A DNA stretch of 64,000 nt from the NCBI RefSeq assembly GCF_032062135.1, contig NC_092859.1, forward strand, positions 68,071,492 to 68,135,491, given 5' to 3'. Position 1 is the first letter of the stretch. Each line of letters opens with the position of its first letter. Source of the stretch: Pyxicephalus adspersus (taxonomy: Eukaryota; Chordata; Amphibia; Anura; Pyxicephalidae). The translations under genes were made by a program, and so were the position numbers. Under the pieces are notes generated by a model. It saw nothing but the letters and a program-made list of their open reading frames with translations, was not told where the DNA came from and did not search any database. Shown here piece after piece: positions 34,466-45,359 of this stretch.

Positions 34466-36329
34466 ACTGATTCAAGTGTCCTCAGTCAGCAGATTTATAT
34501 ACCCTTCTTGTCCTGGTAAGCAAGTGAGAGAAAACACCACTTCTGCCTGTCCTCAACATAACAGAAGAGAATAGTTTTATTCAATAGGGACCGTGCCATC
34601 AGGAACAGCTGCGAAGTGGGATCTCTCTAACTTTGGGGAAGTGCAAAAGGCACAACAAAAGTAATCCCTCTCCATCTCAGCCATAACTAAAAAGGTTTAT
34701 ACTTGAGTTCCACTTTATAAAATATATCAGGCAAAAGAAATCTTATTGCTGTTGGGCTCTTTCACAATGTAACATTGTAGACTAAGTTCTATCACATATC
34801 AGTTACATCGTGTTGCTTATCATTCTTGCAGTAGAATGTTTAGTGGGTTATTGCTATCTTACAAACCAATTTTATGGAAATTTGGTCCAGGAATTAGTTA
34901 TGACCACCCAAACACTAACAATGCAGCAAACACCAAAACCTCTCACATCAAACCCCTTTCTTTTTTCTTAAAAGAAAATCTTCCTAAAACCTACAAATAC
35001 TTACCTAAAACTCTGGTCACCAGATCCTCTTTGTTTTGCACAATAATGTGACAGGGTGTGGTCTGCAGTTCCCATGTTTCCATTATGTGATGCCCATTGG
35101 TTGTTGGAAGGCACGTCCCTGGATCCTGAACCTGTAAGGGAATGTAGAGTATCATTAGACTGCCAATCACTGTTACTGAAGAAGTCTTAATAGCAAACTG
35201 AGAGAACAGCTTTAGGTACCTTGTATCTCTGGTTTTGCATCTACTGTTATACTTAAGTAATTACAATACTCACAAATACTGTAATGAAAATGTTTTGACA
35301 AATACTGTAATGAAAATGAAATTGGACAAATGAGCATTGTGGATGAAAATTTATCATCTGTACACCTGACCCTGATGTTGTTTAGTGATCTGGATCTTTG
35401 CCCCTCTCTTTTCCATAAATCAAAACAATGATTTTTGTACCGTGCTTGTGCAGTTTTAGCATTTTCACTCAATAATGCCCACTGGAAATGACAGCTAGCA
35501 AACAAGCACAATGACAGTTATTGAGTATGTGTAAGGGGCTTTAGCTTCACTTATAATCCCAGTTCCTGTTATCAGCAACTTTAGGACCAAATCAGTCAGT
35601 ATTTAATACAGTTACTATATAGAATTGAATACATAGAATACTATAAAAACACTAATAATCTAAAACATGTACTGTGAAATGTATGGCATCTATGAAGTAT
35701 GTTCAGCAACAAACTAGGATAATTTCTAAAAGAACACATTTTAGTAGTTTGCTCATCTCCATGGACAGATAAAGATGCAAAAAATAAAGCCTAAGAACCT
35801 GCACCTTTATGTTTTATATAATAATTATATTTCCTATGATCATGGAGAGTTAAAAGCTTAGCTTTCATGCAGGTTTCAATTTCTTTTTTTGTTGTTTTTT
35901 AAGTTTCAGGTTGGTTATGTGCCACAGGAAGTTATGTGCCAGTCTGCAGTTTGGTAATGAGAATCAATTTTTACAGAAAGAGGCATCCTGAACTATTTCA
36001 AGGTCACAGAACGTCAGGCTTAATTAGCACAACAAATTGGCAGTTTGATACATTGTTAAACTTTTAAAATGGATACTGAAAGATCTCAAAGGTAGATATA
36101 TATGTTCAAAAAAAAAGTAATATTAACAACAATTAAGTGAAAGTAATAGCATTTATATTGTTTTGGGAAATATCTTCAAATCAACTATATATTAACTGAT
36201 TATCAGCCAAATTAAGTTGACTAGGACTGCATTATTTAATATTTGGTCTTTTTGTATGACATTACCAACCTCAACACTTTATAATTTTCTGCTTAAAACA
36301 ACAGTGTATGTTTGTTGTAAAATTTAATT

Positions 36330-36330
<1 letters not shown>
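34466..36330. other. no gene recognised
   Basis: AT-rich sequence. GAAAATGTTTTGACAAATACTGTAATGAAAATG near 35285 contains a short duplicated word (ACAAATACTGTAATGAAAATG follows ACAAATACTGTAATGAAAAT-type text). No gene or element is supported. Confidence 0.4.

Positions 36331-36366
<36 letters not shown>
36331..36366. repeat. (TA)n microsatellite
   Basis: About 34 bp of alternating TA. Confidence 0.95.
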
Positions 36367-36371
<5 letters not shown>

Positions 36372-36432
36372 CACATAGCTAAGCCTTTCAACAGGATTGT
36401 CCAATAAAGACATATGTATGAGATGGAGATAT

Positions 36433-36735
36433 TGTAATGTGCCTGGGCACACAAACCACATCCAACTCCAGGAAACCTTTTATCAAGCTTTATTGCATGG
36501 TCATAAAACAAGGCAAAGGTTATTCACAGAAGATCAGTCTGATAAGTGCAAACAATCTGAGGTCAGGGCAGGCAGCAGGCAAGAGTAGTCAGAAACAATC
36601 CAAAGTCAGGGCAAGCGGAGTTCAGGCAGAATCAGATATCAGACCGGGTTGCTACTGGTAATGACACAACAGAGGTTAATATGAACCAACACACATAGAA
36701 CGCACCCAAGCACACTGTACACACAGAGGCTTATA
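36433..36735 (-). repeat. possible LTR-derived fragment
   Basis: TGTAATGTGCCTGGGCAC opens a moderately GC-rich stretch with GGTCAGGGCAGGCAGCAGG and GTCAGGGCAAGCGGAGTTC. Its texture is like the LTRs at 43.7 kb and 56.6 kb. No target-site duplication or matching second LTR was found. Confidence 0.35.
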
Positions 36736-36769
36736 GGGGGCAATGGTGTTCAGGACAGGCTCTTTGTAA

Positions 36770-37490
36770 TGATCCCAAAGTGGGAACTGTCCTAAAGAAC
36801 GCATCCAGAGAGTTGTTATTAATGATTCATACTCTGAATGGTCTAAGGTTATTAGTGGTGTTCAGTGTTAGGACCTTTACTGTAACATCTTAAATAAATC
36901 ATAAAATATAAAAGTGATTTAGAGTTTGGGGTTAAAAGTACCATTTCTGTGTTTGCAGATGACACCAAACTATGTAATGGAATTAAGTCCATACAGGATG
37001 TCTATAATCTACAAGCAGACCTGGATGTATTGTTTGATTGGGCAGCCAAGGGGCAAATGACATTTAATATAGATAAATGTAAATTATGCACTTAGGGGCT
37101 AACAACATGCATGCTTCATCCTGTCTAGGGGGAATACATTTGGGGGAGTCAGAAATGGAAAAGGATCTGGGGTTCTGGTAGATAGACTTATTAACAGCAT
37201 GCAATGCCAAGCTGCAATATCTAAAGCTAGCAACGTACTTTCTTGTATTAAAAGAGGAATAGACTGCAGAGATAGAGACATAATCCTGCCCCTATACAAA
37301 GCATTGGTTAGACCACATTTGGAATATGAATGTTTTTACCCCGTTGAAGCAAATTGCACCAGGGTTTTTTTTCCTTTCTCTTGACCAACTATGTCTTATA
37401 GGCTTTTATATCTGGTATATGTTTATTTCCCTAGTGGTTGAACTTGATGAACATGTCTTTTTTCAACCTAACCTACTATGTAATAAAGTC
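36770..37490 (+). pseudogene. second CR1-like LINE copy, internally deleted
   Basis: The plus strand shows FADDTKLCNGIKSIQ near 36950, then VYNLQADLDVLFDWAAKGQM, ASNVLSCIKRGIDCRD near 37225 and PLYKALVRPHLEYE near 37290-37328. The frame then jumps into 3' UTR-like sequence (GTTGAAGCAAATTGCACCAG). It ends with TTTTTTCAACCTAACCTACT and ATGTAA near 37485. Protein blocks match the copy at 12605-14165 almost word for word, so both belong to one subfamily. Everything after LEY in the C-terminal block is deleted here, as is the region before motif C except a short GVPQGS-region remnant. Confidence 0.88.
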
Positions 37491-40400
37491 AAGCTGCATA
37501 GTTTAAGTTTAGTCTGCTGGCCCAGGTGTACAATAGTATCACTGAACACATTATTCAGCTTTTTACTAAAAAAGCGTGCTATGATTTTTAGCTGACTTTG
37601 TGTGAAAATGTATGCATACAATATTAGTGTTTGTCCACATGTGTCTGATTGCACATTTCTGTGGCAGAAAGTAAATTGTTGTGCTATGATTTTTACTCTT
37701 GATGCATTTTTCATGAAAATAAAGTAAATGCAATTTAATGAACGTTTAACATCTGCTGTCTCATGTTTTTAATGTGCATTGCTATTACCTTTATATTGAG
37801 TACACATTGACATATATTGTTTAATGTGTCAACTACAATAACTGACAATGTTACTAGTTGGAATCCCATTGGTAATTAACAGATCAGCAGTCATGCGCAC
37901 CTCAGCATATGATGTCGAGATGTGGCAGGTATCCAGGCATCGCCCAGGCTGCCAGGATTGATAAACTTTTGCGCTGCATCATCCCAACACAGCCATCAAG
38001 TTGGCTGAAGATCAGGACACATGGAAGATAAGTGACAGATACATGTATTTTAAAAAATGTGATCAGGCTGGTAAAGTTATTTTATTTCGGAAGGGACTTG
38101 TAGTTGCAATTTTTTAATGTTTATTTATAGTTCTATTTTAAATTATTAGTCTCTGAAGTAATAATTTAGACTTTAGATAGTAGAAGGCTGCAGCTAATCC
38201 AAGTCTCATACAATTATTAGGTCAGGGTTTTACAGTAAATACACAAATATATGCATCACAATTTGTCCTTTTTTAATAAAAAGAACAGAACAATAAAAAA
38301 GGCCCAGGAGAAAGTGAGCGGAGGGAGCTAAGTATTTTATGATTTATTTAAGATGCCAACAAAACTGGGTGGTAAGGCAAAGCAGGTGGGTTAGGGACAA
38401 CTAGGTATGCAAGGGGAGGTCAAAGGAAATTCAAAGATTAGGATTGGTGGAAATGAAAATGTGAAAGTGGAAAAAGTTAATATAAGTTGGGTGAATAGAA
38501 AGTGGGGTCAGAAGGTTGGAACAACAGGTTACAAGTTTCTCTCCCTTCCTTCCTTTTGGGGTTGTGGTTTGAGGTCCTTGAGGGCAGGGTGTTAATAATG
38601 TGATGAAGTTGGTGCAGAGTCATCTTCAGTATGGGGTCTCCTAAGTGATGACATTGTAACAGCAAGTTTTAAAATGAGAGTAGTTGGACAGTTTGTAGGG
38701 TTGGGTCTGGGAACCAACCATGTCAGTGGAGTGCAGCTATCAAGTTCATAATGGTTTATATGTAGAAAGCCTTCAAGAACCTACAAACTGTTTGCTTTAT
38801 GCTGGCTAATGTGTGGTTATGTTGTTATATTTGGGAGATGGGATATGAGTATGGGTGGAGTTTTATTTTTTGCTGAGAACAAGATCTGTGATAAAACATC
38901 CATCAGGCCATTTTGCACCATACACGCAAGTTGTCTTTATATTGAGTATTTGGGGGGTGGATAAGGTGTATGTGTTACCCGCAAGAAGATCCTTACTACC
39001 TTAGTCATGTTTCTTGTGCATAGAATGGCAAGGTTGTTTGCATATGAAATGTTTTCATTTTTGTCCATTTTTTTGTGGTATGAAAAGTATTGGACAAAAT
39101 AAATGAACAAAATATATTATTGATAAAAGTTAGCAAAAATCTCTAGAACAGTTAGCTAGGAGGAGAATGTAAGGAAGAGTTGATTAGGGTAAAGAACATG
39201 CCAAATTAGGTCAAAGTTAAAAGAAAAAAAATAAATTAACTCAAATTAACTGATGTTTTAATTCTCTGCTTATGCAGCACTTATGTGCACCATCCAATGC
39301 ACTGAGCCCTTCAAAAACTACAGCCCTATATTCTCCGAGACATAAGTGAAGACATATGTGGAGAATATAATGTAGTAAAAAAACTTTAAAATTGTTGTCA
39401 GTTTATAAATAGCTGGTTCTTACAAAATATGGACTTCAAAGTGTGCTGCATTTCAATTTATTTAAAGGTGTATTTGAAAAGTTGGCAGAACACTTGTTTG
39501 CTCATAAACCTAGGTTAGCTGTTAGGGCTCCTTATTTGTGGTAGTCATATTCTGTGTCACAGTCTACATTTATGAGCATCTTCCCATCCCTATCTTTTCC
39601 TCTGAGGGTATGCATGTAGTTTATTTCTGAAAGTGTATTATGAATAAAGTACCCCTTCAATTAATTATTAGAAGTTGGACCCATCGGATGATCCCAGAAG
39701 CCTTATAAATTATATCCATGCATTAAAAATCATATTGTAGTTATTATTACCAACAACATTTTTGAAATGATTCTTGAAAACACAGATTGAAGTTTAAATA
39801 ATTTTTAGAAAGAAAAAATACCTCTTTCGACTATGTCTGAATATGCACATCATATTCCAAGAAAACCACAGTAGGAATCCAGAAACTATTTACTTTTATG
39901 GGCTAATTAAAATGACCAGTGCTTTTGTTGGCAACATATGCTTTTGTTGTAACATATTTATTGCTTTTATAATTAAAATGACAGTTATGTTCCTTTAATG
40001 CATGGCAAATAGGACATGGCTACATGCAAATTCATTTTCTCCCTACATTTCTTTCGTTGTTTGGGCATTCTTTGTTTTACAGATGTTATAATATCAAGGG
40101 ACGATTTTAGAAAACATTAACATTTTTGTTGAAGGCATGCAGCACAAAATTATTTGAAAGTCCTTTGGCGACACACTGTATTATGATGGTATGAGAACCA
40201 TGAAATTATAATCCCTAAAATAATGAATTCTTAATCGAGGGTTTCAAAACTGGTAATGCCAAGGCAATTACTTTTTATTACAATTTCAATACACTTAATT
40301 AAGTAATTTAATCAATATTTAAAGCCGAACTCATAAAACACAAAAATTAAAACAGTAAAGATGGTCAGGTGATTTTCATGAAGTTGGTTCTGCCCTATTT

Positions 40401-40641
40401 TTTCACAATACAATTGAAAAAAAGACTAACTTTTGCCATTTTTCAAAAATGTACCCCTACATCCTTTGTTTTCCATTGCTGTGTAACATTTAGCCCTTAT
40501 AAAATTTAGTCTAGACAAGAATTTGGCATACATTCATTCCTAAGAGAAAATACAAAACAGAAAATAGCATTTTGTAAATGTTCTTAGTCTAGTGAGGAGT
40601 TTAATGAACCCAAATGCAAATACCATAGAATGTGATTTGGC
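37491..40641. other. no gene recognised
   Basis: AT-rich sequence with a purine-rich plus strand around 38270-38520. The open frames there have low complexity and no recognisable domain. Confidence 0.4.
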
Positions 40642-41130
40642 TGTCAAGATCCAGATTCTAACCCAAGGCTGCTATGTCTAGAGGTGGCTCTTCCTTTTGA
40701 GCTACATGAAGTGCTGGATTGTTCTTTGCCTGATCTGAGTTACAACCTGTTGCCAGTCCCCCAATCTAACGTTGTACTTTTCACCTATAGCAAACACTCT
40801 ATAGATCGACGTCCCAGCATATGCTTGCCCCAAGGACTTATTCGCTCAAGGGATAGCGTCTGGGGAAGGTCTGATACAGAACAGAGAGCCCACAGCTGAT
40901 GCAGTACAAAGGATTCGAGAAGAGATAAGTCCAGAATACAGAGCCAGAGGTCACTGACAGGTAATCAGTCCACCAGATGAGGTATCCAAGGGTAAAGATA
41001 AAGTAGAGTCGGGGTCACAGGCACAAGAGCAGTCTAGGCGGCATACAATTGCAGGGTCAGAAACAGGCAGTCAGCAACAATAAATCCAACAAAAACACAC
41101 CAGCAGCAATTCATCCCAGCTGTACACAAC
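40642..41130 (-). repeat. probable LTR fragment
   Basis: It begins TGTCAAGATCCAG and holds GC-rich text (GTCACTGACAGGTAATCAGT, GTCGGGGTCACAGGC, GCAGTCAGCAACAATAAAT). The style parallels the solo LTR at 56556-57067 (GGCAGTCAGCAAGCAAG). The right end and any target-site duplication could not be found. The 71-codon frame inside is not a gene. Confidence 0.45.
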
Positions 41131-43194
41131 AGGCAACTAGGGACTTTGAGCAGAAAGTTATTATTTTTACAGTTTTATTTTACGGTGGGGTAAATTGTCT
41201 TTTGGACATTTATCTACTATGCTGAACTGATTCGTAAAATGTGAATATGCAAGTTAAGGTGCTGTATATAATTGCTGTGACAAGTAAATTGATATCATTT
41301 TTAAACATCACTGTGAAGATTCAGCGCAACTAGTGCCTCCTTTGAACATTTTCCTTTGCTCCTGATACTGTCGCAGACAATTACAGGTAAAGTATAGATG
41401 TATCTTATAGGACCTAATTATATTGCTATGGTTCACCCATCTATGTTGTTATGCACCCTTTTGCATTGCTGCTATTTTGAATGGGCTGCCTAATAAACAC
41501 CTAAAATGTGCCTGTTGACGTGTAGAATTATTATGTCCATTGCAGTGGCACCACAGTGCTATCTGCTTATCACCACAGTGCTATCTGCTTATCCCAATGC
41601 ATGACTTTAATGTGCCTAAGGTGTTTAGGGTTACCACATCATATGAAAGGGCACTAAGTAAACAAATACTAGCTACAATCACAAGCCTTGAAAAATCTTC
41701 AAAACCACTTATAAACAATAAATATTAGGATAATACACAACTCTGTCTCCCAGCTTCAGACCTTACAATCTCATAATCTCACATTTTCAACTGATTTCCT
41801 TTGTATATCTTTGTTAATGACCTGCTTTGTAAAAACTAATATGGGTAAAACAAAACTGTTTATTTTCTCAGGTCTTGGTCTTGATCCACTTCTCTACAAA
41901 ATGTAAAAATACATTTTGATAACACCGATATAACCCTAGCTCAAATAGGAGTAGTATTCAGCTCTTTCGTTTATTTGACATGTTCGCGCACTAACCACAT
42001 CTCCTTTTCTCATGCATGATCCTACTAACAGTATACCTTACCTCTTGTTTCATCTCTATTTCTTTAAATTGTAAACTTCCAAGGACAGAATTCTGTTTTG
42101 TTTTGTAGTTTCTGTAGGTTTGTTAGAATAATGTCTGCATTATTCTTTGATATATTTATACAGTTTACCACCTCTGTGTTATGCACCTATGATTTTTTTT
42201 TATATACATAATCATCGAAATTGATGGTACTACATAAATCAACAATATTAATCATCATGAAAGAATAAAAATAATAAAGCTAATTCGCATCTAAACAGCC
42301 ACTCAAACTAGTTATTTACCTATGTAGTGGGTCTGCTTTGATTTTTACAGCCCCTTTAGTGGAAAGGGTCTTCAATATCAGCAGTACCTGTGCAATGAAC
42401 CCTTGTACTTTTTAATAGGATCGTATTCTGAGCTTCTCCTTTCTTGGAGCATAGTTCTACACAAGTCTATCAAGTCTTTGCTATATCCCTGCCAAGGATC
42501 AGCAAGCACTAAGAAGTATTTTGGTGGAGGGACTGTAAACATTAGAGCACATCACTGCTATTCTAATGATGTAATTAGGCTGTGGAGGTGGTTGGCAGGT
42601 TAGATTATGTCAAAGGTCTAAGGATGGTTAGTTAGTATCTGTTGTACTAAAAGTACAACTATCCTTTAAATGTAGTCAGACTTACAGGAACAGCACGGTA
42701 TGAAGAGATGGGAAAAGGCTGCATGAAAAGTTTACAACTTATATTTTAGTGAGTTTTGCATACGGACATTTTTATAAAAAAAAAAAAAAGCCAACAAAGC
42801 ACAAAAAAACAGCACAACAACCTAGTCACACTTCTCAACAATACCAGTTCACAGCCAAACTGATCGATCTAATGGTCATTTACTGCAGTTTAGGTATAAA
42901 GAAAACAATTGTTGACATTGGAAAGTAAAATTAACGAAATCTATGACAGTTCCTAAATTTAGAGGACAAGTATGTTTACTGTTTTCACACCTAAAACTTA
43001 ATTTATAAAGATTACAGTAGTATTTCTTCTTGTTTAACATGAAAAAATCCTTAAATGAAAGGTAAAGATTAACAAATATGCAGGCATAATAGTCATAGGT
43101 GTTATTTAAAAAAATTCACATATTTTTGATTGTAAACTGCTGTATAGTGGTAAGGTGCTCTAGGAGCACACCTATTATGTACCCGAATACCTTA
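41131..43194. other. no gene recognised; one 22-bp tandem pair
   Basis: CACCACAGTGCTATCTGCTT is duplicated in tandem at 41549-41592 (22-bp unit). Around 42070-42290 the text (AATTGTAAACTTCC, TTGATGGTACTACATAAATC, AATAATAAAG) loosely resembles an L2-type 3' end, but not enough to call. Confidence 0.35.
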
Positions 43195-43198
43195 TTAA

Positions 43199-43649
43199 CC
43201 TCCCTGGCAGAATGATTATTGAGGATTTTTTTAATGTAAAAGCTGTACATTTAAAATTCCTCATTTTAAATTTACCCGCCCGGTACTGCCTACCTGCCTA
43301 ACGGTCCCACCCTCCAGCCTAACACCTGCGAGCAGATGCCCAGCTTCTGCTTCCCCTGGCCTCGTGTCCCTAACATTCACATGCCTGTAGATGCAAATGC
43401 CAGGCATCCCCAGGTTTCTCAGATACCCGGCTGGCATTGCCAGGGGAAGAAGATCCCAGGCATCGCTAAAGGAAGCCACAGGCTTTGCGCCACAGACATC
43501 ACTGGAGGACTCTGCCGGCACTGCTGGAATGTAGGAACCAGGTAGAAGTTTTAAACTCCTTGGCAATTCCACCCCGAGTGTTGGGGCAGGGTTAATGCTT
43601 TTGGTATGGAAAATCCACCCCGAGCCACACTCGAATACCGCCAGGGAGG
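43199..43649. mobile_element. TTAA MITE, copy E, 451 bp
   Basis: TTAA lies at 43195-43198 and 43650-43653. The ends CCTCCCTGGC and GCCAGGGAGG are inverted copies. The right part carries the family signature CACCCCGAGCCACACTCG. The centre is GC-rich and differs from the other copies. It is shorter than copies A, C and D. The 103-codon minus frame is not a gene. Confidence 0.82.
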
Positions 43650-43727
43650 TTAAAGGGTGCTATTAAGAGTAAGGATTCCCCATTGGGTTGTAGATTTGAT
43701 GAGGGACTCCACAGAGCATTGTCAGAT

Positions 43728-44290
43728 TGCCCATAGCAACAGGGGGTGTTTCAAATAGGAAAAAGGGCCAGCAGGTTATCCGTGCAACAAGGATTTTTAT
43801 TTACTAATACTATTTACACACAAAAACAGGCAAAATAAAACAAACAGCAAAAATAAAGCCTGGCTACTTGGCCTCTAACTCACTGTTAGCTCCCTTTACT
43901 AACAATCCAGCCCAACCTAGTGCTGTGCAGGACTCTAAGGCCCTAACCATACAGCTTTTCCAATAAAGTCTGTATCTTTACTCACAGTTCACCTTGGCCC
44001 TCCTTCCAGCTCACCAGCCAAGACAGAGCCACAGGAATGAGCAGGCTGGGAGTTTATATCCCCAGCCTAATACCCCAATGCATTTCAGGTGAGACAGTTA
44101 CAACTGATCATACCCAAGCCTCTTTAGCTCCCCCACCTGGCCAATAAGCTCATTGTCATTCAATCTGGTACTTTAACCCCACCTTCAGGTCAAAAGGAAA
44201 ACTGTCTGACAACTCTGCTTAACCTGTATCTGGGGCAAATGACCTGTCATTCTGGACTAAACCCTGGGATTTCCTTGGCTAGCTGTTACA
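43728..44290 (-). repeat. 3' LTR of the gutted LTR element
   Basis: Begins TGCCCATAGCAAC and ends AGCTGTTACA on the plus strand. It matches 44746-45359 through words such as CTTTACTAACAATCCAGCCC, CCTAACCATACAGCTTTTCC and GTTTATATCCCCAG. It has only one copy of the CTTTACTCACAGTTCACCTT unit. Confidence 0.85.
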
Positions 44291-44431
44291 TACTCCCTCC
44301 CCTCTTGTTTCAACCTTAGGGTTGGGACACAGGCTGCCAAGTAGGTATTTAGGCAACCTTGGCAAAGCTTCTTTTCTTTAAATCAGTTTCTTTCAGGTCA
44401 TCCCTGTACTCCTGAACATCGTCCTTCAGCT

Positions 44432-44686
44432 CTAGCAGTTCTTCCTTCTTTTTAGTAACAGCTTCTGCCCTTTCAGCTTAGTGCAGGTATCACTCGAAAT
44501 GTAAATTTCCTCCTTTGTTAAGTCTTCACCCAGTTCTTGCTTTATCGTTACTACTTGGTTGAACCTTCCTGCTTGGACCGCACTTTCTGCTTTTGTCCTC
44601 TCCTGTGCATTAAGTATTTTCTGATTGGCATTGGCCTGCTGTTTGTTGGCATTTGCCAAAACAAGCTGTTTTATTATCTCCTCCAT
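44432..44686 (-). pseudogene. gag-like N-terminal fragment inside the LTR element
   Basis: From the ATG at 44686 the minus strand reads MEEIIKQLVLANANKQQANA, then NQKILNAQERTKAE, and stops after about 85 codons. A glutamine/asparagine-rich helical start like this is common at the N-terminus of Ty3/gypsy-type gag proteins in fish and amphibians. No capsid or zinc-knuckle motif follows, because the rest of the internal region is deleted. The frame can extend upstream to 44752 through leader sequence. The function would be virion-like particle assembly, but the fragment is too short to act. Confidence 0.5.
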
Positions 44687-44745
44687 GCTGGCCTTCCAAA
44701 CACCTGTGTTATAAAGCTGCCCACATCCTCCACCATATGTGAGAT

Positions 44746-45359
44746 CACCCATAGCAACGGGGGGTGTTTCAAGGGTTTTTATTCACTAATGCTATTTACA
44801 CATAAAAACAGGCAAAATAAAATAAACTCCAAAAATAAAGCCTTTAACTCACTGTTAGATCCCTTTACTAACAATCCAGCCCAACCTAATGCAGTGCAGG
44901 ACTCAAAGCCCCTAACCATACAGCTTTTCCAACAAAGTCTGTGTCTTTACTCACAGTTCACCTTGTCTTTACTCACAGTTCACCTTGTCTTTACTCACAG
45001 TTCACCTTGTCTTTACTCACAGTTCACCTTGTCTTTACTCACAGTTCACCTTGTATCTCCTCCCAGCTCACCAGCCAGAAGAGAGCCACAGGAAGAAGCA
45101 GGCTGGGAGTTTATATCCCCAGACTAATTTCCAGGATGCATTTCAGGTGAGACAGTTACACCTGATCATACCCAGGCCTCTTTAGGTCCCCCACCTGGCC
45201 AAGAAGCTTATTGTCATTCAGCCTTATACTTCACCTGCACTTTCGAGTCAAAAGAAAAACTGTCTGACTAAACAGAAAAATATTCTGCATAACCTGTATC
45301 TGGGGCAAATGTACCTGTATCTGGACGAAACCCTGTGATTTCTTTGGCCAGCTGTTACA
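44746..45359 (-). repeat. 5' LTR of the gutted LTR element, with 22-bp tandem array
   Basis: Same sequence family as 43728-44290, but the outermost TG has become CA on the plus strand at 44746. It contains five perfect tandem 22-bp units and a 13-bp deletion relative to the other LTR near GCCTTTAACTCAC. Confidence 0.85.
44943..45052. repeat. five perfect 22-bp tandem units within one LTR
   Basis: GTCTTTACTCACAGTTCACC plus TT is repeated five times without change. The sister LTR has one unit. The 22-bp unit shifts frame each time, giving the repeating SLLTVHLVFTHSSPCLYSQF pattern in three overlapping frames; these are not genes. Confidence 0.95.

Larger units (their letters stand above)
43728..45359 (-). 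mobile_element. LTR retrotransposon with almost all internal sequence lost
   Basis: Two direct repeats of about 560-610 bp (43728-44290 and 44746-45359) enclose about 455 bp. Orientation is minus: the 5' LTR is the right-hand one. Its start (plus 45359 leftward) reads TGTAACAGCTGGCC, and the left-hand LTR ends GCTATGGGCA, giving TG...CA boundaries. Just inside the 5' LTR, TGGTGGAGGATGTGG (plus 44721-44735) lies where a primer-binding site should be. A polypurine tract, AAGAGGGGAGGGAGT, sits at 44292-44306 directly before the 3' LTR. Between them only a gag-like start remains, with no protease, RT, RNase H or integrase. A Ty3/gypsy assignment is inferred. No target-site duplication was found. 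Confidence 0.88.

Noticed and set aside
43261..43572. 103-codon minus frame in GC-rich sequence
   Set aside because: Falls entirely inside TTAA MITE copy E.
44537..45127. 196-codon frame and overlapping shorter frames with SLLTVHLVFTHSSP repeats
   Set aside because: Produced by the 22-bp tandem array and by reading the LTR antisense.
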